DNA from: Pirellula staleyi DSM 6068
GTDB taxonomy: Bacteria > Planctomycetota > Planctomycetia > Pirellulales > Pirellulaceae
NCBI GenBank assembly: GCA_945875845.1
Contig: CAMCMB010000034.1
Coordinates: 1-64,000 of the forward strand
Direction: 5' to 3'
DNA: 64,000 bases
Shown here piece after piece: positions 50,496 to 59,326 of this stretch (position 1 is the stretch's first letter; the number at the start of each line of letters is the position of its first letter). The notes under the pieces were generated by a model, which was not told where the DNA came from, made no database searches, and saw nothing but the letters and a program-made list of their open reading frames with translations. The position numbers were made by a program, and so were the translations under genes.

Positions 50496-53447
50496 CTAAG
50501 GGTAAACTCGAAACTCGGAACTCGTCAACAATCCCCAAACTAACTCTTGTGCAATAGCCACCTTTTTGTCGGCAGCATTGGCAAGTTGTTCGCCAACCCA
50601 TTGCAGTTCTTGTGCAGTTGGCTCACGCGACAGCAAGGATCGATACATTAATTGAACGGCTGCCATCGCGTCGGACTGTTTGACGATCAAATCCGTCACG
50701 TTGCTGCCGCTGGCCGCTGACCACTGATAAACAGATCCGCCGTTCGCCATGAACAACGCTTGATCCGGAGACGCAAAGAACTCGTCGCTTGTTTGTCCAA
50801 CGCCCGATGCATACAGATTTGCAAACACGTCCACGTTCGGACGGAGTTTGTCAATCGCTTGGCGAGTGGCTTGCAGGGTTCTAGCCTCCCGTTGCGCGGG
50901 CGTTGCGTCCGCCGCCAATGGAGCTTGCTTTTCAAGCTCTGCCACCTCGGCGGCAATATAGTTATCGAGGACCTTGGTTGCCCTCAAGATGCTCAGACCC
51001 AACTGTTCTGGAGACAACGCTCGGAAGGGAGCGGCAGCCAAATTTTTCTGCCTGTCTTCCAGCACTTGTTGAAATGCAGTTCCGCATGTGTCGATCGCTT
51101 GTTGAATGGCAGTCGCCTTGACCTGAACGGTTTGTTCGGCTTGCTCGGCCAATTTTGCGGCGGCGACTCGCATCGTCTCCATGGATGTTTCTTCGGCGGA
51201 TAACGCGAGCAATTTCTGTGATTGGGCCATGAGTTCCGCGTCGATCGAAGTCAATTCCTTCTCAAGAGCGGATTGGGTCGCTTGGCGCGTTTCGCGACTG
51301 GCAGCAACAGCTTGTTTGGCCGATTCAAGCGAGTCGGTAGCGACAAGCGATGTAGACTTATTGAGAGAATCGAATGTGGTTTGAAGCAAAGCGAGTTCAG
51401 CGGCGAGACTTGTCCGCTTCTCTTGGGAAACGGTTTTTTTGGACTCGATGGAGGCTAATAAGGCTTTTGCTTCCGCCACAATCGGTTGGTGCTTGGACTG
51501 CTGCGCCATGTAATTGGCGACCACAACTTTTTGTTGATCGCGAGCTTCCGCAGCAAGCCGATGCTCGGATTCTTCCTGAGACACCGTTTGCGAAAGAGTG
51601 ATCCAAGATTGAACGTTCGATAGGGCAACCATACTTTTCACAGTCAAGATATGTTCGGACTGAGCTGCTTGCCATTTCACTCGTGATGCAAGAAACGTTT
51701 GATCGGCGATTGTGAGCGATTGCTCAATTGGCTTCAAGCGATCGACGACTTCTTGGATCTTGCCTCGCTCGGTTTCAAGAGCGACATTTTGGGTATCTCG
51801 TAACGCGGTTGCGTCGACGACCCCTTTTTCGCTCGCGGGTTGAGCCGCTTTGGATGCATCGGCTTTCGCCTTCGCGGTGGTAATCGCTTGAACGAGTTCA
51901 GGATCGTCGCCAGGTGCCAATGTCTTGGCTTGTTCTAGTTTGCTGGCCGCTTCCTCAAGCAGAGCGATCCTGGTGTTCAGGTCTGCTCGCAGTTTGTCAG
52001 CTTTGATAAGCGCCGCATTCGATTCATCGAGCTTCTTTTTAACATCATTGAATGTGGCTTCGGCTTTGTCGAGATCGGCACGAATTGCAACACGTTCCTT
52101 TTGTACCGCTCGCCAGGCGGTTTTCGAATCATCCATCCCTTGCTTGGCAGCTTCCGCAGCCGATGCGAGTTGCGGGAGTTGCGAATCCATCGCTTGTTTA
52201 CGAGCGTTGATTGCATTGGTCAGGTTATCGACCGCGTCCTTGGGCAAGTTCAAGACGGTGCCGTTTCGGAGCGATGATTCGACTGGCAACCGACTGCCGC
52301 GTTGATAGACTTCGCTCAAAGCAATTTGTTCGACCAAAGAGCGCAGGTCGTATCCGGTTGCAACAAACGACTGGGTGAGTGCAGTCAACAGCTTAGGGTT
52401 GGATGGCGGATTATCCGCATGATGCATGTCAAGCGGGTGCACGATTCCTCGGCCCGTCATCATGGCCCAAACGCGATTGGCCCAATTCTCTGCGAACGCT
52501 TGGTTTGCCTTCGACAACTGAGTCACCAGGGAAGCGCGGCGACTCGAGGATGGTGGCTTGGGCGCACCTTCGAGCGAGTCGGGCGAGGGTGTTGCTTGGT
52601 ATCTTTGATCGGGCACTTCGTAGGTTTCGATTTGTTCCGTTCCGCCTGGGACTCGCGTTCCCGTTCGAAACAGTACACCCTTGTCGAACACGGATTCAAA
52701 GGTTGCGTCACCCGAGGCGCGTTCGGCGTAGATTTGAATTTTTTGCTCGGCACCTTTTTCGTCCTTGAATTTCGCTTCCGCCAGTGAGCTTGGGGACACA
52801 AAGGCAAGCAGTCCGTGATAGTCGATTTGGAGATAATCATCCACATTCGGATGATCGTGACATTGAGCACACTGCATATCGCGACCGAAGAAAACTCGCC
52901 CTATATCGCGAGATACGGCGTGCGAATCCCCCTCGCGCTCCAAAAAAAAGCGCTGCTGAGCACGCTGGGAAGGATTCCACCATACGCTTGCGATGGATTC
53001 CTTCACGATGGCGTCGAGAGGCTTGTTTTCGTCGACAACCTGCCTGAGGTAACTGAGCCACTTAGCCCGATCCACGTATTTATTCGGTCGACGTTGCATC
53101 AGTGTTTTGTCGAGCCAATCGACCATTCGTTCTCGGTGAAGAGGGTCGTTTAGGAAGCGTTTTACCCAGCGAGGCCAACGATCATCCGGCGAGGGGTCCG
53201 CTAGGAATTCATCGAGTTCAAGCTGGGTCGGGACCACAAGCCGCAAATCGAGCGACAATCGACGAAAAAGCTGACTTTCGGATTCACGAGGGGAGATCAA
53301 AGCGTCGAAATCTCGGTCGACGAGGACGTCGATCGAGGTTGATAGACTTGTTTGTCCATGAACCGACGGCGGAACGCTTAGGTGGCTGGTGAGCAATAAC
53401 CCGAGGGTCAGCATACAACGAAACAACAGGCTTTGGCCGAGTCTCAT
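50496..53447 (-). CDS. DUF1549-DUF1553 exported cytochrome-type protein with a 395-residue coiled-coil insert
   Basis: About 983 residues from ATG 53447, the first ATG, which opens a clear signal peptide (MRLGQSLLFRCMLTLGLLL to VHGQ); the longer frame begins at TTG 53501. DUF1549 spans about 35-290 with heme motif CAQCHDHPNVDDY near 205. DUF1553 begins near 325 (NQAFAENWANRVWAMMTGRG) and breaks off after SEVYQRGSRLP. From about 400 to 795 the sequence is almost entirely charged, Ala/Gln/Glu/Lys-rich heptads predicted as long coiled coil. DUF1553 resumes with FRALSPEQLGLSILRAT and ends at SSEFRVYP. PSCyt1 is absent. The insert could form a stalk or oligomer. First gene of the operon with DUF1501 and WD40. 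Confidence 0.9.
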   Translation of the reverse strand: MRLGQSLLFRCMLTLGLLLTSHLSVPPSVHGQTSLSTSIDVLVDRDFDALISPRESESQLFRRLSLDLRLVVPTQLELDEFLADPSPDDRWPRWVKRFLNDPLHRERMVDWLDKTLMQRRPNKYVDRAKWLSYLRQVVDENKPLDAIVKESIASVWWNPSQRAQQRFFLEREGDSHAVSRDIGRVFFGRDMQCAQCHDHPNVDDYLQIDYHGLLAFVSPSSLAEAKFKDEKGAEQKIQIYAERASGDATFESVFDKGVLFRTGTRVPGGTEQIETYEVPDQRYQATPSPDSLEGAPKPPSSSRRASLVTQLSKANQAFAENWANRVWAMMTGRGIVHPLDMHHADNPPSNPKLLTALTQSFVATGYDLRSLVEQIALSEVYQRGSRLPVESSLRNGTVLNLPKDAVDNLTNAINARKQAMDSQLPQLASAAEAAKQGMDDSKTAWRAVQKERVAIRADLDKAEATFNDVKKKLDESNAALIKADKLRADLNTRIALLEEAASKLEQAKTLAPGDDPELVQAITTAKAKADASKAAQPASEKGVVDATALRDTQNVALETERGKIQEVVDRLKPIEQSLTIADQTFLASRVKWQAAQSEHILTVKSMVALSNVQSWITLSQTVSQEESEHRLAAEARDQQKVVVANYMAQQSKHQPIVAEAKALLASIESKKTVSQEKRTSLAAELALLQTTFDSLNKSTSLVATDSLESAKQAVAASRETRQATQSALEKELTSIDAELMAQSQKLLALSAEETSMETMRVAAAKLAEQAEQTVQVKATAIQQAIDTCGTAFQQVLEDRQKNLAAAPFRALSPEQLGLSILRATKVLDNYIAAEVAELEKQAPLAADATPAQREARTLQATRQAIDKLRPNVDVFANLYASGVGQTSDEFFASPDQALFMANGGSVYQWSAASGSNVTDLIVKQSDAMAAVQLMYRSLLSREPTAQELQWVGEQLANAADKKVAIAQELVWGLLTSSEFRVYP

Positions 53448-53645
53448 GTCGCACGTTTTGGTAGGAGGGATCGTCCTCCCGTTTAGGGAATTGGACGGCA
53501 ATCAGGTAGGGTAAAACACGAGTTTACATGGATGGACCCCATTTTTCGTGTTCTACACATGTTATCGTCTAAAATAATGCAAACGTCAACTTTTGAACAC
53601 AATTCCGCTTAGGAAAGGATTTTGATCGGGTTCTGTAAGTTAATT

Positions 53646-53745
53646 TATAGCGGCGCGGCGCGAGCCGCCCGGTGAATACCGAAGTTATTTGGGAATCCTC
53701 ACCGGACAGCTTGCGCTGTTCCGCTACCAGCTTGCGCTGTTCCGA
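53646..53745. repeat. Dispersed inverted repeat, copy B, with partial tandem duplication
   Basis: The left arm (53646-53675) and right arm (53699-53726) pair imperfectly. The right arm contains the same CACCGGACAGCTTGCGCTG as copy A, while the left arm matches, in complement, the sequence around 31795-31820. The right end is duplicated (CAGCTTGCGCTGTTCCG again at about 53728-53744), followed by AGTGCCAATTGG. Confidence 0.9.
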
Positions 53746-53782
53746 TAGTGCCAATTGGCTGCAACCCGCGCGGCCGGTGGAG

Positions 53783-53788
53783 TATAAT
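53783..53788 (+). promoter_or_regulatory. Consensus -10 box TATAAT for the PAS kinase gene
   Basis: A perfect TATAAT just downstream of repeat copy B. The best -35 at 18-bp spacing is CTGCAA (53759-53764), which is weak. Transcription from about 53795 would leave a 50-base leader with an SD (GGGAG, 53833-53837) eight bases before TTG 53846. Confidence 0.45.
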
Positions 53789-53845
53789 CCCGAGCATATC
53801 GTCATCTTTCACGTGTTGCATTGGAACAGAGCGGGAGTCTCAGAT

Positions 53846-55831
53846 TTGGTCTCTGAATTTGGTAAACGTCAACCCTTAATCGCGTTGAATACGGAGTTAC
53901 TTGCTGCGACATTGAAATCGTCTGCGGAGTCGATCCTGCTCAAGGATTGCAATGGAACCATACTGATTGGCAGCCAAGGCGTAGCCAATTTCTACGGATG
54001 TAGCGTCGACGAATTACCAGGACTAGATGCGTATTCGGCACTGCCGCCCGATCTCGCCGCAAGAATCCAGGAGCGAGATCGCATTACGGTCGAGACGGGC
54101 GAAACCGAGATAAGCGAAGAAACATGGGACTTAGGGTACGAGCAAAGAACGCTTTTGGTTTCGCGTTCTCCAGTTCGCGGCAAGGATGGCACGATCCTAG
54201 GTGTTGTGACGGGCTACAAAAACATTTCCGCAATTAAGCAAGCGTATTTGCTTTTTGAACAAAATCAAAAGCGCTTTTTGGCTTTGGCAGACACTTGTCC
54301 TGTCGGCATTTTTGAATGCAATCCCTATCACCAGATTACGTATGTGAATCCCGAATGGGAACGCATCATGGGGCTACGAATGAGCGACGTGATAGGCCAA
54401 AAATGGACCGAATTTGTCGCAGAGGAACACCTGCATCTCGTCCAGCCATTGATCGAAGGCAGAGTTTCGGCACGAGGTGACGATCGCGTTGATTGCCAGT
54501 TACGAGGCAAGAATGAGTGCATGGTTGAGTTGTCGTTGAACCGAGTTGCCAACTTGGGCAACCACACGGTGTCTTACATTGGCAGTGCCGTGGACCTGAC
54601 CTATCGCTTGGCAGCTGAACTACAGCTGCGAGAAAAAGCAAATTTGATGCGGGACTTAACAAGTTCCGTGCCTGCAATTATTTGGCAACTGTCGCACGAC
54701 GCTCAGTGCATCTTTGTAAGCGACTTCTGGGAAGAGTTAACCGGCAAACCCATTGCAGCAGCCCTTGAACGCAACTGGGAGGATGTCATTCACCCGGAAG
54801 ACTTGAACGATGTGGTGGCCCAATTTCAAGCCGTGCTAACGCAGCAAAAAAAATCTGCATCCTTCGAATTTCGACTTGAGGGCCGAACGGGTCAATGGCG
54901 GTGGGTCTTGAGCACCTTTCAACAACTTCACAATACCGAGGGCAAATGTATAGGTTTGGCTGGGCATTCGATCGACATCACGGATCGCAGACAGGCAGAG
55001 ATCGAATTGCTGCACTATAGTTTCGTGCTAGAAGAACGCGTCAGCGAGCGCACGATTGAGCTAAGTCGGGCAAACGAATCCTTGCAGGGTGAAATCGAGA
55101 CTCGCCGTCACGCGGAGGAAATGCTTGAAGAGAAAAGGTCTGAGCTCGCTCATTTTTCTCGCATCGCAGTGATGGGAAAACTTTCGGGCGAATTGGCGCA
55201 TGAGTTGAATCAACCACTCAATGCAATACAAAACTATGTAGGCAGTTTGGAAAAGATTCTCAGTTCGTCGCCCGCTTTGAATGCTGCCACCAGCATCCTG
55301 GAACAGCTCAACAAAGAGATTGTTCGAGCGGCCAAGATCATTCGGCGTACACGCGACTTTGTATCTACTGGAACACACAGGTCCGAGGAACTCGACGTTT
55401 CGGAACTTGTAGCGGATACGGCATTAATGTTGAGAGGGGAAGCACGTCGACGTGGTTTGACGATTCAAATTATCGATAATGCCAAACACTCTTTATTTTT
55501 AGGAGATCCCATTCGATTGCAACAAGTACTCGTGAACTTGGTCTTGAACGGATTGGAGGCGATGGTCGACCATGACGGTTCGAACAAGCTTGCTGTCGTA
55601 GAAATTGCCAAAACATCTCAGGGAATATCCATTTCGGTACATGATTCCGGACGTGGGGTTGAAGAATCGGAGCGAGAAAGACTCTTCGAGGCCTTCTTTA
55701 CCACCAAAGCGACAGGGCTTGGAATGGGTTTGGCGATCAGTCGAGGCATCATTGAAGACCACGGCGGAACGCTCACCTATCAACCACGTGAATCGGGTGG
55801 CAGCACGTTTGTCATCGAATTACGGTTCTAG
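53846..55831 (+). CDS. Multi-PAS sensor histidine kinase (soluble)
   Basis: About 661 residues if translation starts at TTG 53846, chosen for its SD; the longer frame from GTG 53672 starts inside the repeat and crosses the TATAAT. Three PAS domains (about 15-120, 141-252, 268-381; the third has the PAC motif WRWVLSTFQQL) are followed by a coiled coil, HisKA with GELAHELNQPLNAI near 449, and HATPase (NLVLNGLEAM, DSGRGVEESE, GLGMGLAISRG). The H-box type is NtrB/FixL-like. No membrane helix is seen, so signals are sensed in the cytoplasm. No response regulator gene is adjacent. The next gene starts 12 bases downstream. Confidence 0.87.
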   Translation: MVSEFGKRQPLIALNTELLAATLKSSAESILLKDCNGTILIGSQGVANFYGCSVDELPGLDAYSALPPDLAARIQERDRITVETGETEISEETWDLGYEQRTLLVSRSPVRGKDGTILGVVTGYKNISAIKQAYLLFEQNQKRFLALADTCPVGIFECNPYHQITYVNPEWERIMGLRMSDVIGQKWTEFVAEEHLHLVQPLIEGRVSARGDDRVDCQLRGKNECMVELSLNRVANLGNHTVSYIGSAVDLTYRLAAELQLREKANLMRDLTSSVPAIIWQLSHDAQCIFVSDFWEELTGKPIAAALERNWEDVIHPEDLNDVVAQFQAVLTQQKKSASFEFRLEGRTGQWRWVLSTFQQLHNTEGKCIGLAGHSIDITDRRQAEIELLHYSFVLEERVSERTIELSRANESLQGEIETRRHAEEMLEEKRSELAHFSRIAVMGKLSGELAHELNQPLNAIQNYVGSLEKILSSSPALNAATSILEQLNKEIVRAAKIIRRTRDFVSTGTHRSEELDVSELVADTALMLRGEARRRGLTIQIIDNAKHSLFLGDPIRLQQVLVNLVLNGLEAMVDHDGSNKLAVVEIAKTSQGISISVHDSGRGVEESERERLFEAFFTTKATGLGMGLAISRGIIEDHGGTLTYQPRESGGSTFVIELRF

Positions 55832-55842
55832 ACGGAAAGCCC

Positions 55843-57666
55843 ATGGAACTTCTTCGCGTATTGGGTAAGGGAGGCATATTCGTCACCTTCGTCTCGGCGT
55901 TGTATCTCTCCTTTTTTGCCTACAGCGGCTGGATCCCGCACGATCAGGGCACGCTTGCACAAAGTGCGGAAAGAGTCTTGAATGGAGAATTGCCGCATCG
56001 CGACTTTGATGACGTCTACACAGGCGGCCTAAGTTTCTTTCATGCGGCAGGCTTCTGGTTGCTTGGAACGAACATGACGACCATTCGTACACTCTTATTC
56101 GTAAGTGCAATCGGTTTTGTCTGGGCGCTCCATCGCATCGCTTCTCGTACAATGTCCGCAAAGCTCGCGCCACTGGTTGCGTTAACTTGCCTCGTATGGA
56201 GCCTACCTAACTATTTCGAAGGGATGCCATCCTGGTATACGCTGTTTCTTTCGACATCCGGTATTTTCGCAATACTGAAATACTACGATAGCGACCTTCG
56301 ACGCTGGCTATTTCTGGCAGGCTTGTGCGGTGGACTGGCGGTCACTGTCAAGATCGTAGGGCTATATTACATTGCTGCAATCGCTTTTGTCATTGCCTAC
56401 CGAGGGCAAATTCGTGGTGACTCCGAGCCGACGGCAACGAAGGGTTTTTCCTGGAGTGCGATTGCCATTGCAATCGCCCTGAACGCGCTGTGGCTAGGGC
56501 TAGTTGGTTTGATGGTTCGTCGCCATGCTACTTTCATGATCTGCATCCAATTCATCCTCCCATCGCTGGCCGTCGGAACCGTTCTTGTTGTCAATTCTCT
56601 TCAACGCCCGACGAGTGCGGATGCCGCGATCCGCGTCCTTCGCGAGATAAGTATCTACGTGTTAGGAATACTACTTCCGGTCATCCTTTTTCTCATTCCC
56701 TACACGACTTCGGGTTCGTTGACGGACTTATATCAAGGTGTTTTCATCAGGCCATTCGTGCGTGTGGATGCTGTTGTTTTTTCATTGCCGCCCGCATCTT
56801 ATCTTGCGCTTGAGCTGCCCGTCGCGGCAGTCCTTTTGCTTGGGTTAACGTCACTTGGCAAACGGGATCGTATGATCAGCCTTGTGGTCCTACCTTTGTC
56901 AATCCTTGGATTGGTACTTTCGTTGAACTTCAGCGTGTTCCATTTGGTCGTCACGATGGTACGACTGTCGCTGCCAATAGTCGCAGTGATCGCTTCGTGG
57001 ATGCTACTCTTCGATGAGAGCTTAGAGAATCGCCGAAAGCTTGAAATCTATACTGTGTTGACCGTAAGTTCATTTATGACTCTCGTGCAGTTTCCTTTCT
57101 CGGCCCCAATTTACTTTTGCTACGTCGCACCCCTGGTCATTCTTTCCGCACAAGTCACCTGTGCATCGCAGCCTCACGCTATCGTTCGAACACAATGGAC
57201 GATAGTGCTGTTTGGTTTGCTGTTCGGGGCAACCCTTCTCAATCATTTTCAGTTCTTCGATGATCCGAATTTGGCGCGGATGGATCCCGCGGTGAACTTG
57301 CTCGAGTTGCCCCGGGGCGGCCTCTTCCTGACGGAGCGCGATAGGCAAAAATACGATCGGCTTGTGACTGCAATACAGCGGAATTCACCACCTAACAGCA
57401 GTATTTATGCAGGCCCGGATTGTCCAGAGGTCTATTTTCTCTCCGACAGAAAGAACCCGACGCGGACCCTTTTCGAACTGTTCGACGAGCCCGACCCGGA
57501 CGACACAAAGCGATTGCAATTTATCTTACAGCATGACCTCTCGCTGGTAGTACTCAATTTGAATCCGAGCCACTCACGCAAATGGACTCAGCCATTTCTT
57601 GATGCGATGACCGCGCATTTTCCGAACGCAATGACCGTCGACAATTTCCTTGTCGTATTCAAGTAG
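55843..57666 (+). CDS. GT39/ArnT-like polytopic membrane protein
   Basis: 607 residues with about eleven to twelve hydrophobic segments. The first extracytoplasmic loop has acidic residues (SGWIPHDQGTLAQSAERVLNGELPHRDFDDVYTG), as in lipid-linked-sugar transferases of the GT39/ArnT/PMT type, where an acidic pair in this loop is catalytic. The C-terminal soluble part has YAGPDCPEVYFLSDRKNPT. It would transfer a sugar from a polyprenyl-phosphate donor at the outer face of the membrane; acceptor unknown. It is convergent with, and overlaps by 93 bases, a methyltransferase gene of a GT2/methyltransferase cluster that could make the lipid-linked donor. Confidence 0.75.
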   Translation: MELLRVLGKGGIFVTFVSALYLSFFAYSGWIPHDQGTLAQSAERVLNGELPHRDFDDVYTGGLSFFHAAGFWLLGTNMTTIRTLLFVSAIGFVWALHRIASRTMSAKLAPLVALTCLVWSLPNYFEGMPSWYTLFLSTSGIFAILKYYDSDLRRWLFLAGLCGGLAVTVKIVGLYYIAAIAFVIAYRGQIRGDSEPTATKGFSWSAIAIAIALNALWLGLVGLMVRRHATFMICIQFILPSLAVGTVLVVNSLQRPTSADAAIRVLREISIYVLGILLPVILFLIPYTTSGSLTDLYQGVFIRPFVRVDAVVFSLPPASYLALELPVAAVLLLGLTSLGKRDRMISLVVLPLSILGLVLSLNFSVFHLVVTMVRLSLPIVAVIASWMLLFDESLENRRKLEIYTVLTVSSFMTLVQFPFSAPIYFCYVAPLVILSAQVTCASQPHAIVRTQWTIVLFGLLFGATLLNHFQFFDDPNLARMDPAVNLLELPRGGLFLTERDRQKYDRLVTAIQRNSPPNSSIYAGPDCPEVYFLSDRKNPTRTLFELFDEPDPDDTKRLQFILQHDLSLVVLNLNPSHSRKWTQPFLDAMTAHFPNAMTVDNFLVVFK

Positions 57667-58407
57667 CCTACGGCCTCCCACGGCGAGGAGTGAACTCCCG
57701 ACCGGAAATGGATATCGTTCACAAATCCGTTGTTCCAAACGCGAAATCGCTAGCATGGCGCGGTTGACACTAGGTGTTGGAATTTTCGGCGGCGTCGGCT
57801 GCGTTGGGATAATCATCTCTTTGAGCCGTACCGCTAACTTGAGCGGGACCAGCCAATGAAAAAAGTACCGCATGAGATCGATTCGAAGACCTGCCGACGT
57901 CGCAAGGCGATTCAAGGTCTGCTTGGTGTATCGCACATAATGATGATTGATGTCATCGTGGGTGGTCCAGAGACAAGGAAAAGCTGGGACGGTTATCAAG
58001 ACGAGGCCGTCCGAATCGAGCAATTCAACCGCCTGCTTCAAGGCTTCCTCCGGCTCTGGCAAATGCTCTAGTACGTCCAACATTAGGATTAGCCCGTATT
58101 GTTTATTGGGCTTGAACGTGCGATCAAACGGACCGATGTGAATGCGATGCCGATTGGCCGAATCTCGCGAGACAAGGCTCGCATCGGACTCAAGCCCTTC
58201 GACGATGCCCCCGAACTCGGAGAGGCTTTCCAAGAACAGACCGTCACCACAACCGATGTCGAGAATACTTGGCCTGATCGGTAACTTCAGGCCTTGAATA
58301 ACCTTTCGCAGAAATTCCTCACGCGAGCGCCACCACCAGTGTTCGCGGTAGAGTCGCTCGTAGGATTGCCCGTAATCACGATCCACTATTTGTTTTCCTG
58401 ACGACAT
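57574..58407 (-). CDS. Class I SAM-dependent methyltransferase
   Basis: 277 residues. SAM-binding motif I is SILDIGCGDGLFLESL near 48, followed by the acidic motif in VEGLESD, LILMLDVLEHLPEPEEAL and LVLITVPAFPCLWTTHDD, typical of small-molecule or glycan methyltransferases. The C-terminal 30 residues overlap the convergent GT39-like gene. Its start overlaps the preceding GT2 gene by 32 bases, indicating one operon. The substrate is likely a sugar or lipid-linked intermediate, inferred from neighbours only. Confidence 0.88.
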   Translation of the reverse strand: MSSGKQIVDRDYGQSYERLYREHWWWRSREEFLRKVIQGLKLPIRPSILDIGCGDGLFLESLSEFGGIVEGLESDASLVSRDSANRHRIHIGPFDRTFKPNKQYGLILMLDVLEHLPEPEEALKQAVELLDSDGLVLITVPAFPCLWTTHDDINHHYVRYTKQTLNRLATSAGLRIDLMRYFFHWLVPLKLAVRLKEMIIPTQPTPPKIPTPSVNRAMLAISRLEQRICERYPFPVGSSLLAVGGRRLLEYDKEIVDGHCVRKMRGHRIKKWLSPFA

Positions 58408-59326
58408 GCTTGACGACGTAGTGTGGACGCTGCTTGACTTCCTCGTAGATGCGGCCGATATATTCGCCGATCACCCCCAAGAACAATAACTGAACCCCCG
58501 ACAGGAAAGTGATCGCAAAAATCAACGCCGTAAACCCTTCAGGCGAATGACCCAAGAAGACTTTGACAATCAACGAGTAGAGCGCAAACAGTGCGGAACA
58601 CGCGACAACGAATGCACCAAAAGCGGTCGCGAGTCGAATGGGGAGAACCGAAAAAGCGAAGACACCATCCAAGGCGAGTCGAACTAGGCGGCGAAAACTA
58701 TACTTGGAATTCCCAGAGTGTCGCGCATCGCGTTCGATCTCCAGTCCCTTCTGTCGGAACCCGTACCAAGTCCGCAGTCCGCGAAGATAACGCTGCCGCT
58801 CGGGTGATTGGCGAATCAAATCGCACACGCGACGCGACAGGATCGCAAAATCACCGGCACCGATAGGTAAATCGAGATCGGCCAGCGAGGCGATCAGACG
58901 ATAATAGACGGCGTAGCACACCCGCAGCCACATACGCTCCTTGCGTTTAATGCGAATCACGTAAACCACATCAAAACCTTTTTGTGCTTCCACCAGCAGT
59001 TCCAAAATCACTTCCGGTGGATCCTGCAAATCACCGTCCATCACCACGATATAGTCCCCGGTCACGTGGTCCAACGCAGCCCCAATGGCGGCTTGGTGGC
59101 CAAAATTTCGCGATAGAGAAACCCCCACGACTCGAGGGTCCTGGGCGGCCGCCTGTTCGATCATCGACCAAGTTCGATCGGAACTGCCGTCATCCGCGAG
59201 AACGATTTCATGAGGACCGCCTGGCAGTGCATCAAGGACCGCCAAAACCCGCCGGAGCAATTCATCAACGATCGACTCTTCGTTATAAACCGGCACTGCA
59301 ACAGAAATCTTCGGCACCCAAGTCAT
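58376..59326 (-). CDS. GT2 glycosyltransferase, GtrB/DPM1-like with C-terminal membrane helices
   Basis: About 316 residues from ATG 59326 (MTWVPKISVAVPVYNEE), preceded by GGGGGAG nine bases upstream; its ATG overlaps the stop of the upstream methyltransferase (ATGA). Motifs: DDGSSDRTW, SRNFGHQAAIGAALDH and DGDLQDPPE, then two helices at about 225-260 and 268-290. Such enzymes transfer a sugar from UDP/GDP-sugar to polyprenyl phosphate on the cytoplasmic side, producing the donor used by GT39-type transferases, one of which is encoded convergently at 55843. Confidence 0.92.
   Translation of the reverse strand: MTWVPKISVAVPVYNEESIVDELLRRVLAVLDALPGGPHEIVLADDGSSDRTWSMIEQAAAQDPRVVGVSLSRNFGHQAAIGAALDHVTGDYIVVMDGDLQDPPEVILELLVEAQKGFDVVYVIRIKRKERMWLRVCYAVYYRLIASLADLDLPIGAGDFAILSRRVCDLIRQSPERQRYLRGLRTWYGFRQKGLEIERDARHSGNSKYSFRRLVRLALDGVFAFSVLPIRLATAFGAFVVACSALFALYSLIVKVFLGHSPEGFTALIFAITFLSGVQLLFLGVIGEYIGRIYEEVKQRPHYVVKHVVRKTNSGS

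Larger units (their letters stand above)
53448..53845. other. Intergenic region with repeat copy B between divergent operons
   Basis: About 400 bases. Near 53464-53480 is a small GGAGG/CCTCC inverted repeat at the 5' end of the DUF1549 gene. The dispersed repeat copy B occupies 53646-53745 and a perfect TATAAT lies at 53783. Open frames through the repeat (GTG 53672 onward) have low-complexity, non-family sequence. Confidence 0.65.

Noticed and set aside
53672-53845. 58-residue N-terminal extension of the PAS kinase
   Set aside because: It begins with GTG inside repeat copy B and runs through a consensus TATAAT; a start with a good SD exists at 53846.
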